NCBI RefSeq assembly: GCF_001180205.1
Contig: NZ_CVSU01000092.1
Location: 1-63,205 of the forward strand
Length of the DNA stretch: 63,205 bases
Direction of reading: 5' to 3'
Source of the DNA: Candidatus Pelagibacter communis
GTDB taxonomy: Bacteria; Pseudomonadota; Alphaproteobacteria; Pelagibacterales; Pelagibacteraceae
How positions within the stretch are numbered: the first letter of the stretch is position 1; the number at the start of each line of letters is the position of its first letter. A model generated the notes under the pieces. It searched no databases and was not told the origin of the DNA. It saw only the letters and a list, made by a program, of their open reading frames with translations. Positions 16,517-26,597 of the stretch are shown here, piece by piece. The position numbers and the translations under genes are program-made.

Positions 16517-19150
16517 TTAATTTTCTAGAAGCTCATCGGCAACATATTCATATGTTGTTAAAGGAAATAAAGTTAAAGTAAACAATAAATTTTCTGTTGG
16601 TTTTAAATCCCTATCTTGATAATAAGATTTTTTATATTTTATTCCAGCAGTTAAACAATCATTTTTATATTCGTAAACTAAATCATAATATTCAGTTAAG
16701 TTTAATTTTCGATTTCTTCTCGTCTTAAATGATAAATAATTATTTTCATCAAATGTATAGCTAATTGAATTTTCAAAAGCATTCGTATCACCTATTTCAC
16801 CATTTTCTTCTATGAAATTAAACGTAGTAACAAGATTATTAATTGACAATGTTGCATTAAAGTCATTGTATTCAAATTTATTCAGGTCGTTATCTATCGC
16901 AAAGTTATAATTTAATTTCAATTGATCTGAAAAATTATTTGAAATTGAGCCAAATAAATTTGAATTTTTTTTATTTAAAGTACTTGTTTTAGGGATATGA
17001 TCCTCTATTTTATCTCTCAAGACCGTTGCAAGCTTAACTTCAAAATAATTATTTATTTTGTCTAAATCATTATTTTCTCTTTTATAGTCGACTCCTAAAG
17101 TAAGAGATTTTCCTGATTCTAATGTATCCTCAAAACCGAGTCTGTTGTTCGAAAATATATTTCCAACATTGATTTTTTTGTCAGATGTAGAATAATTTTT
17201 CATATCGCTAGGATTTATTTTAAACGATGCTTTTGGAGTTAAAAAGTTTGTATAATTTTTCTCTTCTTTTATTAAAGGTATACTTGTATTGGCTGTAAAT
17301 ATGCTTACGAATTCTACTTGAGGAGAGGATTTATATTCTGAATTTTTTTTTCCTAATGAATTTAAATTTTTTACATCAACACTATAGCTATTCAAAAAAC
17401 CTAAATTAGAAATATAACTTTGCCAATTTAAACTAATGTCATTAATTATATTAGTCTTTAAATCATTTGTATTATTTAAATTATTGCTTCCTGAAGATTT
17501 AAAACCAATAGTGCTGTTGAAAAATTGATTATCTAATATTGTACTATAATTATAGTATGGTAAAACATATTGATATCTGTCATTATTTTCCAGTTGTAAG
17601 TCCTCATATGACTCTATACCAGCCTCAAAATTATATCTTTCATGATCCAAAGATAATTTAAGTTTATTATTTAGAATATCAAAATTATCAGGTCTCAAAA
17701 TTGATTTTGTTATATGTGCATCAAATATTTTTAAATAAGTATCATTAGAGACTTGTTCAATTGACATTGTAAGTTTACTTGAATCAAACTCCTTTAGATC
17801 AAGATTTAAATCAAAATTTGCAAACAAATGAGATAAATTATTTTTTTTTTTACTTAATGAAGATTTGTATCCATTAACAAAACCAAAATCCGCAATAAAC
17901 TTAGATTTTTCATTTGATTGTCTATACTCATTTTGTGCCATTAATATTTTATTATCAAACCATGTTGGGGCAAAAGTAAAATCTTTATTCTTAGAAATTA
18001 CTTTAAAATAAGGTATTGTTAATGAACTTCCAAGAAGATTTGAATTATTTAAGGCTGGTTTTAATAATCCAGATTGTCTTTCAACAGATGGATCTGGATG
18101 AAAAAATTTTGGAAAATATAATATTGGGATATCATAAACATTCAGAAAGGCATTTTTATAATTTATTTGTCTTTTGTTTTTATCATGCTCTATCTGATCA
18201 GCTTTAATTGACCAAGGAGGACAGCCGTCATCTTTTTTGCAGCTTGTAAATATAGCTTTATTAATTGTAGTTTTATTATTATTACCAGTCGAAGAAACTC
18301 CATATATTCTTGGATTATTTTCTTCATTACCAAATACACCATTATGAATTTCAATTTTTGGATTTTTTACAGCAAAACTATTTTTTTTTAAATTAATTAT
18401 ACCTTCAGAAAAAAAAGCTTTATCACTCTTAGGCAGCCCATAGTTGGATATTGTGAGGATATTTTTGCCTTTTAAAATTTCTTCATCTATTAAATAAAGA
18501 AATTCATCTAGTAAGTAAATTTGCGAGTTAGAATCTTTAATTTTTATTTTACTCTCTGAACTTAGTTGTTTTGACTTTAAAAGAAATAGAATATTTTCAC
18601 CCTCAAAATTATATTTAGATTCTATTATTGCTTCAGTTTTTCCAGTAGAAAATAATTCTTCTTTTTTTTTGTTATATGTAATTTCTTCGGAAGTTAATTC
18701 ATAATTATTTATGCCATCCTGAACAAACACATTTTTTTTAGCATTTAGAATGTCTAATTTTTTATCATAAGTAAAATTATCTGCTTTAATAATTTTTTGA
18801 TTATTATCTATTGCTTTTGAGTTGCCAGTAGAAAATATAACTTCTTCATTCTTTTTATAAGTAATTTTGTCAGAAAATATATTATATTTATTTATTGTAT
18901 CGTTTACATTCACTTCTCCACTTGCATTAAGTATATTTTGTAATTTGTCATAAACAAATTTATTAGCTTCAATAATTAACCCATTATCTGTCTCTATTAT
19001 TCCTCTATTTAGACCTTTAAATAGATTTCCATTATTTAAAATTTCAATCTCACTTACTTTGAAATTAAATTGTTCTGCATTACTTTTAAAAGGTAAAAGT
19101 GCAAACAAGATAAAAATCCAAAAAATTTTTGAAAAAAAATTATTTTTCAT
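16517..19150 (-). CDS. lptD: LPS-assembly outer-membrane protein
   Basis: Inserts lipopolysaccharide into the outer leaflet of the outer membrane. The 877-residue protein has a signal peptide (about 1-25), an N-terminal OstA/LptA-like region with repeated strands (about 35-230), and a long C-terminal beta-barrel region containing the DPSVERQSGLLKPAL pattern near residue 358, a family hallmark. Cysteines are few (a CKKDDGC pair near 305 and one near the C terminus), so disulfide arrangement differs from E. coli. It overlaps lptG by 11 bases. Confidence 0.92.
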   Translation of the reverse strand: MKNNFFSKIFWIFILFALLPFKSNAEQFNFKVSEIEILNNGNLFKGLNRGIIETDNGLIIEANKFVYDKLQNILNASGEVNVNDTINKYNIFSDKITYKKNEEVIFSTGNSKAIDNNQKIIKADNFTYDKKLDILNAKKNVFVQDGINNYELTSEEITYNKKKEELFSTGKTEAIIESKYNFEGENILFLLKSKQLSSESKIKIKDSNSQIYLLDEFLYLIDEEILKGKNILTISNYGLPKSDKAFFSEGIINLKKNSFAVKNPKIEIHNGVFGNEENNPRIYGVSSTGNNNKTTINKAIFTSCKKDDGCPPWSIKADQIEHDKNKRQINYKNAFLNVYDIPILYFPKFFHPDPSVERQSGLLKPALNNSNLLGSSLTIPYFKVISKNKDFTFAPTWFDNKILMAQNEYRQSNEKSKFIADFGFVNGYKSSLSKKKNNLSHLFANFDLNLDLKEFDSSKLTMSIEQVSNDTYLKIFDAHITKSILRPDNFDILNNKLKLSLDHERYNFEAGIESYEDLQLENNDRYQYVLPYYNYSTILDNQFFNSTIGFKSSGSNNLNNTNDLKTNIINDISLNWQSYISNLGFLNSYSVDVKNLNSLGKKNSEYKSSPQVEFVSIFTANTSIPLIKEEKNYTNFLTPKASFKINPSDMKNYSTSDKKINVGNIFSNNRLGFEDTLESGKSLTLGVDYKRENNDLDKINNYFEVKLATVLRDKIEDHIPKTSTLNKKNSNLFGSISNNFSDQLKLNYNFAIDNDLNKFEYNDFNATLSINNLVTTFNFIEENGEIGDTNAFENSISYTFDENNYLSFKTRRNRKLNLTEYYDLVYEYKNDCLTAGIKYKKSYYQDRDLKPTENLLFTLTLFPLTTYEYVADELLEN

Positions 19151-20213
19151 TGATTCTATTTAGCATAAAAATATTTATAAAAGTAAGCATTATTAGAGGA
19201 GTAAAAATTGAAAATATTATTGATAGTTTTTCTGTGCTACCCAAAACAAAGAAAAAATTGTTTATATAATAAATAACTACAGAAAAAAACAATCCAAAAG
19301 AAATTTTCATTGCTGTACTGCTTACCTTCTTAATTTTAATCATTAATACTCCTGAAAACAAGCTCATCAAAACTAAATAAAATGGATTAGTAACTAATTT
19401 TAATAATTGTAGATCTAAATCTGTTATAGAGTAATTTAATTTCTTATAATTTTCTCTAAGCTCATAAAGCTCAAAAACGCTTAAAGAAGTGAGATTAGAG
19501 AATAAAGATTGAATTCTTTTATAATTAAAATTTGTATTTAAAATTATAAATTCTTTATTTTCATAATTATTTTTTTTATAAATTTTCGGGTCATAAACCA
19601 ACCATTCATAATTTGTAATATCTATCTTGTTACTGTTTATATTTTTTAAAACATTATATTTGTCATCAAAAATAGTTATAAAATTATCTATTAAATAATT
19701 ATTATCTATTTTTGATGAATTTATAACAATGGTATTTTCTCCAACTTTATCTCTAATCCACAAACCATTTTTTGTAACCACCGCAAGATATTTTCCATCA
19801 TTTGTAAATGGAGACTTTAGTTCTAGGTAAATATTTTTGAGATTTGATGAAAAATTATAAAATACCAACACAATTAATATACCTGAAAAAAATGATACAG
19901 TAGTTAATATGCCCAAAATTTTTGAATTTGTTAAACCTGAATATTTTAATGTGTCTAGCTCGTTGTTATTCAACAACTTTATAAAGAATAACTGTGATGT
20001 TATTAAAAAAATAAACGGAAACATCTCAAATATCATTGAAGGAGAATTTATGAATGCTAAAAATAATGTAAAATAAATATCAGCATTAGTATTTCTAAAA
20101 AATTCTAACTCACCCAATAGGTTTAAAATAAAAACTAAACAAATCATAACTGAAAGAACATATAAAAGTGACTTAAAAAAAAGAGTAATAAAAAACTTTA
20201 TATATGTACTCAT
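19140..20213 (-). CDS. lptG: LPS export ABC transporter permease LptG
   Basis: One of the paired permeases of the LptB2FG complex that extracts lipopolysaccharide from the inner membrane. The 357-residue YjgP/YjgQ-family protein has three N-terminal helices, a periplasmic beta-jellyroll region (about 120-265) and three C-terminal helices, with LLNNNELDTLKYSGLTNSKIL near residue 77 as coupling-helix signature. Second of the lptF-lptG pair, overlapping lptF by 4 bases. Confidence 0.9.
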   Translation of the reverse strand: MSTYIKFFITLFFKSLLYVLSVMICLVFILNLLGELEFFRNTNADIYFTLFLAFINSPSMIFEMFPFIFLITSQLFFIKLLNNNELDTLKYSGLTNSKILGILTTVSFFSGILIVLVFYNFSSNLKNIYLELKSPFTNDGKYLAVVTKNGLWIRDKVGENTIVINSSKIDNNYLIDNFITIFDDKYNVLKNINSNKIDITNYEWLVYDPKIYKKNNYENKEFIILNTNFNYKRIQSLFSNLTSLSVFELYELRENYKKLNYSITDLDLQLLKLVTNPFYLVLMSLFSGVLMIKIKKVSSTAMKISFGLFFSVVIYYINNFFFVLGSTEKLSIIFSIFTPLIMLTFINIFMLNRINEK

Positions 20214-21352
20214 ATCTTTTTAAATTTAAATGTAAGCTTGAAAAAAAATAACAAATATAAAAAAACAAATATTAAAAATGGAGAAACCAATAATAATGAA
20301 TTCTTTATTAATTCAAAGGATATAAATCTTATAGTTGTTTCTGAAAAAATAATTGTCATCACCCCAGTTAAAAAAGTAAGAAGTTTTAATTTAGAATAAT
20401 TACTATTCTCTTTTGAGGACAATATTAAAAAATAAGGAATTAACATTAAAATTGGTATATAAATTGGTATAATTAATCTTTTGTAAAATTCTTTTAAAAT
20501 ATTAATTAAATTTTTTTCTCTACAATTATTAATTTGTAGATTTTTATTTTTTAATAAATCAAAATCTATTTTATATAAGTGCACTATACATTGCAGAATA
20601 TCTAACGTGGATAATTCTTGTGTTTTTTTAACTGTGATTGTATTTGATTTTAAATTACCTAATAAAAAATCTGACTTTGAAAAACTAAAATTTGTTATTT
20701 TTCTATTCTTGTTTGATATTGTTTCGCCATCAAAGAGAATCAATAATGGATTAGAGTTTGCTTGTGTAAAAATACCTTTTTTTGCATAAGTAATTTCAAA
20801 GTTTTCTCTACTAATGTCTTTTTTGATAAAGAGATTATAAAGGTAACCATTTTCATCCTTTTTTTCACTATATATTGTTACACCCTTTATAGTATCGTTA
20901 AATTTTTTTGGTTTAATAAAATTTCCTAAAAAATTAACATTTGAATCTCTCAAAAAAGATCTAGCAACATTTTGAGATTTAGGTACTACAAAACTTGTAA
21001 ATATAATTTGAATAAAAAATAAAAAGAGCGATACTTTAAGAATGAAATTTACAAACTGAAATTTATCAACCCCAAAATTCCAAAAAATAATTAATTCATT
21101 ATTAAGTTCATATTTAGATAATACATAAAATAAACTAAAAAATAGTACAAAAGGATATAATTTACTTAATATTTTTGGAAAATTTAACAGTGAGTAATTT
21201 ATATAAACCATATAGTCTCTACCGTCTTCAATCATTATATCTAGAAAATTCACCGCCTGAAAAACCCATATAATTGTACTTGAGCTTATTAGGGCTATTA
21301 AAAAAAAGCTCATATAGTCTAATAGCAATTTTCTATACAATATCTTTTTCAT
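20210..21352 (-). CDS. lptF: LPS export ABC transporter permease LptF
   Basis: Partner of LptG in the lipopolysaccharide export complex. The 380-residue protein has the same 3-plus-3 helix layout with a periplasmic domain between; the coupling segment reads LSKYELNNELIIFWNFGVDKFQF near residue 80. It is the first gene of lptF-lptG-lptD-surA-pdxA-ksgA and is divergent from pepA across a 61-base space. Naming F versus G follows gene order, first gene F. Confidence 0.9.
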   Translation of the reverse strand: MKKILYRKLLLDYMSFFLIALISSSTIIWVFQAVNFLDIMIEDGRDYMVYINYSLLNFPKILSKLYPFVLFFSLFYVLSKYELNNELIIFWNFGVDKFQFVNFILKVSLFLFFIQIIFTSFVVPKSQNVARSFLRDSNVNFLGNFIKPKKFNDTIKGVTIYSEKKDENGYLYNLFIKKDISRENFEITYAKKGIFTQANSNPLLILFDGETISNKNRKITNFSFSKSDFLLGNLKSNTITVKKTQELSTLDILQCIVHLYKIDFDLLKNKNLQINNCREKNLINILKEFYKRLIIPIYIPILMLIPYFLILSSKENSNYSKLKLLTFLTGVMTIIFSETTIRFISFELIKNSLLLVSPFLIFVFLYLLFFFKLTFKFKKI

Positions 21353-21367
21353 TGAAAAATCTTAATT

Positions 21368-21401
21368 TTGACAATATATACCACTCTACTCTTATAGAGT
21401 G
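21368..21401 (+). promoter_or_regulatory. candidate pepA promoter with overlapping inverted repeat
   Basis: A perfect TTGACA (21368-21373) is followed 19 bases later by TATAGA (21393-21398). The 7-base inverted repeat CACTCTA/TAGAGTG (21382-21388 and 21395-21401, 6-base spacer) covers the -10 region and could be an operator. It lies between divergent lptF and pepA. Confidence 0.35.
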
Positions 21402-21413
21402 TATTTAAAATTT

Positions 21414-22868
21414 ATGCCAATCGTAATTAACTATAAAAACAGTTCATTAAAAAGAAACTCCTCTAATTTATTATTATTTATTGATGAAAAATTTAATATT
21501 TTAACTTCAAAAAAGTATCTTTCAAAACCAGAATTTTCTTATATTAAGGATCTTATAAAAACTAAAGATCTTAAGAAAAAAATATTAATTTTTGATATTA
21601 ACTCAAAAAGAAAAATAATTTTAATTTCATTAAAAAAACATATTACAAGTTCGGATTTAGAAAATTTAGGTGCAAAATTTTATGACTTGTTCAAAGAAAA
21701 TAGTCAAAATGAATTTGTTTTAAATTCAGACACAATACCTAACAGATTAAAAAATTCTGTTGGATACTTTTTGCATGGAATGAGATTGAAATCTTATAAA
21801 TTTGAAAAATATAAATCTAAAAAAAATAAGAAAAATTTTTTAGTAAATGTTATTGGTAAAAATAAAACTTCTACTAGGGATCAAGTTAAATTCAATTCTA
21901 TAGAGGAAGGTACTTTTTTCACTAGAGACTTGGTGTCTGAGCCTGGAAATGTTTTACATCCCGATGAATATGCGCGAAGATTAAAATCTCTAAAAAAATA
22001 TGGACTAAAGATAGTCATTTATGATGAAAAAAAATTAAAAAAACTAGGAATGAATACATTGTTAGGTGTAGGTCAAGGAAGTATTAGAGGATCCTATTTA
22101 GTAACTATGGAATGGAATGGTTTAAAAGACAGATCTAAACCTCTGGCTTTTGTTGGAAAAGGAGTTTGTTTTGATACAGGAGGTATTTCTTTAAAACCTG
22201 CTAAGTTCATGGAGGACATGACATATGATATGGCTGGATCTGCTGTTGTTGTTGGTTTAATGAAAAGTTTAGCCTTAAGAAAAGCAAAAGTAAATGCAGT
22301 AGGTGTTGTTGGTTTAGTTGAAAATATGCCAGGAGGAAACGCACAAAGACCAGGAGATATTGTGAAGTCTTATAGTGGAAAAACTGTTGAGATATTAAAT
22401 ACGGATGCAGAAGGAAGATTGGTGTTAGCAGACGCATTAACTTACACAGAAGAAAAATTTAAACCAAAATTTATAGTAGATCTTGCAACTTTAACTGGTG
22501 CAATCATTGTTTCTCTTGGTTCTGAATATGCAGGTTTATTTTCAAATGATGACAAATTAAGTAAACAATTAATTGATGCAGGAGAGCGTGTAGAAGAAAA
22601 AGTTTGGAGAATGCCATTAAATAAAAATTTTGATAAATTAATTGACTCTAAAAATGCAGATATGCAAAATATCAATTATGTTGGAGGAGCAGGATCAACA
22701 ACCGCTGCTCAATTTTTACAAAGATTTATTTTAAACAAAACTCCTTGGGCACATTTGGATATAGCTGGAATGGCTTTTTCAAAATATGGTGGAGCATTAA
22801 ATTCTGGTGGTGCAACAGGTTATGGAGTGAGATTATTAAACAAACTAATAGAGGACCATTATGAGTAA
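21414..22868 (+). CDS. pepA: leucyl aminopeptidase (M17)
   Basis: Zinc/manganese-dependent cytosolic aminopeptidase that trims N-terminal residues from peptides. The protein (484 residues from the ATG at 21414; a GTG at 21399 is an alternative) has KGVCFDTGGISLKPA near residue 245, DMAGSA near 270 and the diagnostic NTDAEGRLVLADAL near 325, supplying the metal and catalytic Lys, Asp, Glu and Arg residues. Downstream ndk overlaps by 8 bases. Confidence 0.94.
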   Translation: MPIVINYKNSSLKRNSSNLLLFIDEKFNILTSKKYLSKPEFSYIKDLIKTKDLKKKILIFDINSKRKIILISLKKHITSSDLENLGAKFYDLFKENSQNEFVLNSDTIPNRLKNSVGYFLHGMRLKSYKFEKYKSKKNKKNFLVNVIGKNKTSTRDQVKFNSIEEGTFFTRDLVSEPGNVLHPDEYARRLKSLKKYGLKIVIYDEKKLKKLGMNTLLGVGQGSIRGSYLVTMEWNGLKDRSKPLAFVGKGVCFDTGGISLKPAKFMEDMTYDMAGSAVVVGLMKSLALRKAKVNAVGVVGLVENMPGGNAQRPGDIVKSYSGKTVEILNTDAEGRLVLADALTYTEEKFKPKFIVDLATLTGAIIVSLGSEYAGLFSNDDKLSKQLIDAGERVEEKVWRMPLNKNFDKLIDSKNADMQNINYVGGAGSTTAAQFLQRFILNKTPWAHLDIAGMAFSKYGGALNSGGATGYGVRLLNKLIEDHYE

Positions 22869-23271
22869 TTTAGAAAAAACCTTATCAATTATAAAACCAG
22901 ATGCAGTTGAGAGAAATCTAGAAAATGAAATCAAAGAGATGTTTAAAACTAATGGTTTTAAAATTTTAAAAGAAAAAAAAATCCAAATTGAAAAATCAGA
23001 AGCTGAAAAATTTTATAGAGTACATGAAACCAAGCCATTTTATAATGATTTATGTAATTATCTATCATCGGGCCCAATTGTTGTGATGGTTCTTGAAAAA
23101 GATAATGCAGTTTTAGGAAATAGAGAATTAATGGGTGCCACTAATCCAAAAAATGCAGAAGAAGGCACTATTAGAAAAAAATATGGAATTTCAATAGATA
23201 AAAATTCTGTGCATGGATCAGATAGTATTGAAAATGCTAAAATTGAAATAGATTTTTTCTTTAATAATTAA
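22861..23271 (+). CDS. ndk: nucleoside diphosphate kinase
   Basis: Balances nucleoside triphosphates by phosphate transfer through a histidine. The 136-residue protein starts KTLSIIKPDAVERN, has the LMGATNP segment near 90 and the active-site His in NSVHGSDS near residue 118. It overlaps the pepA end by 8 bases and its own 3' end overlaps the convergent purN by 11. Confidence 0.96.
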   Translation: MSNLEKTLSIIKPDAVERNLENEIKEMFKTNGFKILKEKKIQIEKSEAEKFYRVHETKPFYNDLCNYLSSGPIVVMVLEKDNAVLGNRELMGATNPKNAEEGTIRKKYGISIDKNSVHGSDSIENAKIEIDFFFNN

Positions 23272-23842
23272 AAATTTTCAATATAGCCTTTGGGTACAAT
23301 TTATGTTCTTGAACTAAAATTTTTTTAGCAAGAGAAACTACAGTTTCTTTTTTTGAGATTTTGACTTTTTTTTGTAGAATAATTTTTCCAGAATCTAATT
23401 TAGAATTTACAAAATGAACAGTGCATCCTGAGTATTTTTCCTTATTATTTAATACTCTTTGGTGAGTATTTAATCCTTTATATTTAGGCAGTAAAGATGG
23501 GTGTATATTTAGAATTTTTCCTTTAAATTTTTTAATAAAATTTTTTGACAAAATTTTCATAAATCCAGCCAGACAAATCATTTCAATATTATTTTTTTTT
23601 AAGATAGCAAGTAGCTTATTTTCACTTAATTTTTTATTTTTAAAATTTAAAACCTTTTTTTTAATTTTAATTTTTTTAGCATAATTTAAACCCTTTGCCT
23701 TAGAGTTATTTGAAAAAATAAAGTTAATTGATATAGGAGATAATTTAGTTTTAGAAAATTTAACTAAAGATTTTAAATTAGTACCTGTTCCTGAAATAAA
23801 TACAGCTGTTCTAACTCTATTAATACCAGTTGATACAACCAT
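23261..23842 (-). CDS. purN: phosphoribosylglycinamide formyltransferase
   Basis: Transfers formyl from 10-formyl-tetrahydrofolate to GAR, the third step of purine synthesis. The 193-residue protein has the nucleotide segment ISGTGTNLKSL near residue 17, LAGFMKILS near 95, and the catalytic Asn-His-Asp set in NIHPSLLPKYKGLNTH near 112 and SGCTVHFVN near 138. The only in-frame start, ATG 23842, overlaps purM by 23 bases, so coupled translation is likely. Confidence 0.94.
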   Translation of the reverse strand: MVVSTGINRVRTAVFISGTGTNLKSLVKFSKTKLSPISINFIFSNNSKAKGLNYAKKIKIKKKVLNFKNKKLSENKLLAILKKNNIEMICLAGFMKILSKNFIKKFKGKILNIHPSLLPKYKGLNTHQRVLNNKEKYSGCTVHFVNSKLDSGKIILQKKVKISKKETVVSLAKKILVQEHKLYPKAILKIFNY

Positions 23843-24848
23843 TTAACCTAACTTTGTTTTTACCATTTAAAATTTTTCCAATAACATATGGTTTGTATTC
23901 TTTTGAAAAAAATTTACTTATTTTTTTTAAATTTTTACTTTCAACAATAAGACAAAAACCAACTCCACAATTAAATGTTTTAAGCATTTCTTTATCGGAA
24001 ATTCCATTATTTTTAAGCCAATTAAATATTTTAGCAGTTTTAATTTTATCTAAATTTATATATGCAGAGAGTTTATCTGGTATAATTCTTTTAATATTAT
24101 CAGATAAACCTCCCCCAGTTATATTTGCACAGCCATTGATTAAGTTGTTATTTATTAAATTCATTATTTCTTTAACATATATTTTAGTTGGTCTGAGAAG
24201 CTCAGATTTTAAAAATTTATTTTTTTTAATATTTATTTTTTTTTGTTTTAGTAAATATCTTACAAGAGAATACCCATTAGAATGTAAACCGCTAGAAGGA
24301 ATTGCAACTATAAGATTATTTTTTTTTATTTTATTTTTATTTAAAATTCTATCCTTTCCTACAACTCCTACAGCAAAACCTGCGATATCAAATTTACCTT
24401 TTTCATAAGTACCTGGCATTTCAGCAGTTTCTCCACCAACAAGTTCACACTCTGATTGATTGCAGCCTTTATTAATCCCTTTTATAATTGCTTTAAGTTT
24501 TTTAAGATCAATTTTATTTATTGAGATATAATCTAAAAAAAGTAAAGGTTTAGCTCCTTGAACAATTAAATCATTTACACTCATAGCAACTAGATCAATA
24601 CCAATAGTATCAAATTTATTTAATGTATTAGCAATTTCAACTTTAGTTCCAACACCATCAGTACAAGCAACGATTCTAGGTTGTTTAATATTACCTGGTA
24701 TATTTGTTATTGAACCAAACCCTCCTATATTAGAGAACTTTTTTTTGCCTCTTTTTTTTGCTGAAAATGTAGAAATGAAATCAATAAACTTATCTGCCGC
24801 TTTAATATTAACTCCACTTTTTTTATAGGTAAATTTTTTTTTATTCAT
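23820..24848 (-). CDS. purM: phosphoribosylformylglycinamidine cyclo-ligase
   Basis: Closes the imidazole ring to form AIR in purine synthesis, using ATP. The 342-residue protein has TYKKSGVNI at the start, the ACTDGVGTK motif near residue 62, DLVAMSVNDL near 88, LVGGETAEMPG near 135 and NITGGGLSDNI near 243, all PurM signatures. Together with purN it forms the usual purM-purN pair; its promoter must lie in or near the 11-base space shared with a divergent gene. Confidence 0.95.
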   Translation of the reverse strand: MNKKKFTYKKSGVNIKAADKFIDFISTFSAKKRGKKKFSNIGGFGSITNIPGNIKQPRIVACTDGVGTKVEIANTLNKFDTIGIDLVAMSVNDLIVQGAKPLLFLDYISINKIDLKKLKAIIKGINKGCNQSECELVGGETAEMPGTYEKGKFDIAGFAVGVVGKDRILNKNKIKKNNLIVAIPSSGLHSNGYSLVRYLLKQKKINIKKNKFLKSELLRPTKIYVKEIMNLINNNLINGCANITGGGLSDNIKRIIPDKLSAYINLDKIKTAKIFNWLKNNGISDKEMLKTFNCGVGFCLIVESKNLKKISKFFSKEYKPYVIGKILNGKNKVRLNGCINWY

Positions 24849-24859
24849 TAATATGTTTT

Positions 24860-25948
24860 ATGAAATTTATTTCTCTACTTAGTAATTTAAAGCTTTTATA
24901 TAATTTTTTTTTATTTCTTGCTTTAATAAATATTTTCTTTTCCACAGAAAAAGGTTATGCAAAGACGTTTTCTATAAATGATATTGAAATATCAACACCT
25001 TTTGAAATAAATTTTAATAAAAATGAAATTATCGATGAAGGGTTTGTAAAGGCATTTAATGAACTTATTTTGTCAATTGTCCAAAGTAAAGATCATGAAA
25101 AATTAAAAAATACATCAATTAATCAAATAAAAGGAATGATAGAAACTTTCTCAATTAAGGAAGAAAAGTTTATTGATGAAATTTATTATCTTGCCCTAAA
25201 TGTTTCATTTAATAAAAAAAATATATTTGATTTATTAGAAACAAAAAATATTTTTCCATCTTTACCTGTGAAAAAAGATTTTTTATTCATCCCCGTACTT
25301 GTTGATCAAAATAAAAACCAAGTTTTAATGTTCTCTGAGAATAAGTTATTTTCTGCTTGGAATTTAAATAATAAAAAATACAGTCTTTTAAATTATATTT
25401 TACCTACTGAAGATTTAGATGATTTTAGATTGATAAAACAAAATGTTAATAATTTAGAAAATTATGACTTCAAAGAAATTATAAATAAATACAATATAAA
25501 TGATCAGATTATAATGATTGTGTTTAAGAATAATAATAAAATAAGAGTATTTAACAAAATTTTTTTTAATCAAAATAATAACTTAAAAAATTTAAATTAT
25601 AATGAGGTTAATTTTGATGATGAAAAAGAGTTATTTAAATTTATTGATAATTTAAAATTAGTCTACGAAGATTTTTGGAAATCACAAAATCAAATCAATA
25701 CTTCAGTAAAGTTATCTTTAAATATTTCTATTGATAATTCTAATAATATAAAAATTAATAAATTTGAAAAAATTTTATCTAAGATGGATTTGATATATAA
25801 TTTTTCAATTTATAAGTTCGATAATCGAAATAATTTTTATAAAGTTATTTTCAACGGAACACCTGATAAGTTTTTGGAAGTTATGCGTGATCAAAATTAT
25901 GATTTTGAAATTAAAAATAAAATTTGGGTTTTAAATGACAAATCTTAA
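24860..25948 (+). CDS. DUF2066-like exported protein
   Basis: A 362-residue protein with an N-terminal hydrophobic signal segment (residues 10-33). The region around residues 58-75, with GFVKAFNELILSIVQSKD, resembles the start of DUF2066 proteins, a periplasmic family of unknown function that often sits upstream of an hda-type gene, as here. The remainder is Asn/Lys-rich and weakly conserved. It ends 14 bases inside the DnaA-like gene. The family call is from pattern memory and needs a profile search. Confidence 0.6.
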   Translation: MKFISLLSNLKLLYNFFLFLALINIFFSTEKGYAKTFSINDIEISTPFEINFNKNEIIDEGFVKAFNELILSIVQSKDHEKLKNTSINQIKGMIETFSIKEEKFIDEIYYLALNVSFNKKNIFDLLETKNIFPSLPVKKDFLFIPVLVDQNKNQVLMFSENKLFSAWNLNNKKYSLLNYILPTEDLDDFRLIKQNVNNLENYDFKEIINKYNINDQIIMIVFKNNNKIRVFNKIFFNQNNNLKNLNYNEVNFDDEKELFKFIDNLKLVYEDFWKSQNQINTSVKLSLNISIDNSNNIKINKFEKILSKMDLIYNFSIYKFDNRNNFYKVIFNGTPDKFLEVMRDQNYDFEIKNKIWVLNDKS

Positions 25949-26597
25949 TCAGCAAATACTTAAATTTGATTATGATCAAAATTTTAAAGATCAGGATTTT
26001 TATGTTTCAAACAGCAACGAACACTCTTTTAATCTTTTAAATAGTTGGCCAAAATGGGATAAAAATTTTATAAACTTAATAGGTGAAAAGTTTTCAGGAA
26101 AAAGTCATTTAATAAATATATTTTTAGAAAAGCATAGAGGAATTAAAATTAATGCAGAAGATATTAATAATGACTTTCTTCAACAAATTAAAATATATGA
26201 AAATATTATTGTTGAGGATTTAACTAAAAAAATAAATGAAAACTTATTATTTACACTTATAAATATAATAGATCAGGATAATAAGTATTTAATAGTAACT
26301 TCAAAAATACCAATAGTTGACTTTAAATTTAAATTAAATGATCTTAATTCAAGATCTGCCAATTTTATTTTATCTCAAATTGAAAAACCTGGTGACGATT
26401 TGATTTATGCATTAATATTAAAAAATCTTTCTGATCGTCAAATATCTATAGACCAAAAACTTATTGAATTTATAATTAAGAGAATTGATAGAACTTATGG
26501 CAAAATTTCTGATTTCATATATAAAATCGACGAAATTAGTTTAAAAAGAAAGAAACCAATCGATTTTAAAATTATAAAAGAAGCGTTAGAGGTTTAA
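25935..26597 (+). CDS. hdaA: HdaA-like DnaA-related ATPase
   Basis: Small 220-residue protein related to the AAA+ part of DnaA. It begins NLNQQILKFDYDQNF, has a Walker-A-like GEKFSGKSHLI near residue 50, an IIVEDL Walker-B-like strand near 93, and a helical lid with LKNLSDRQISIDQKLIEFIIKRIDR near 160. In alphaproteobacteria HdaA works with the sliding clamp to inactivate DnaA after initiation. The DnaA DNA-binding domain IV is absent. The gene abuts aspS. Confidence 0.78.
   Translation: MTNLNQQILKFDYDQNFKDQDFYVSNSNEHSFNLLNSWPKWDKNFINLIGEKFSGKSHLINIFLEKHRGIKINAEDINNDFLQQIKIYENIIVEDLTKKINENLLFTLINIIDQDNKYLIVTSKIPIVDFKFKLNDLNSRSANFILSQIEKPGDDLIYALILKNLSDRQISIDQKLIEFIIKRIDRTYGKISDFIYKIDEISLKRKKPIDFKIIKEALEV

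Noticed and set aside
22207-22675. Two minus-strand open frames opposite pepA
   Set aside because: Low-complexity Leu/Gln/Ser-rich translations directly antisense to the conserved M17 catalytic region; shadows of pepA.
23830-24408. 192-residue plus-strand open frame opposite purM
   Set aside because: Phe/Leu/Ile/Pro-rich shadow of a fully convincing purM; no ribosome site or recognisable domain.
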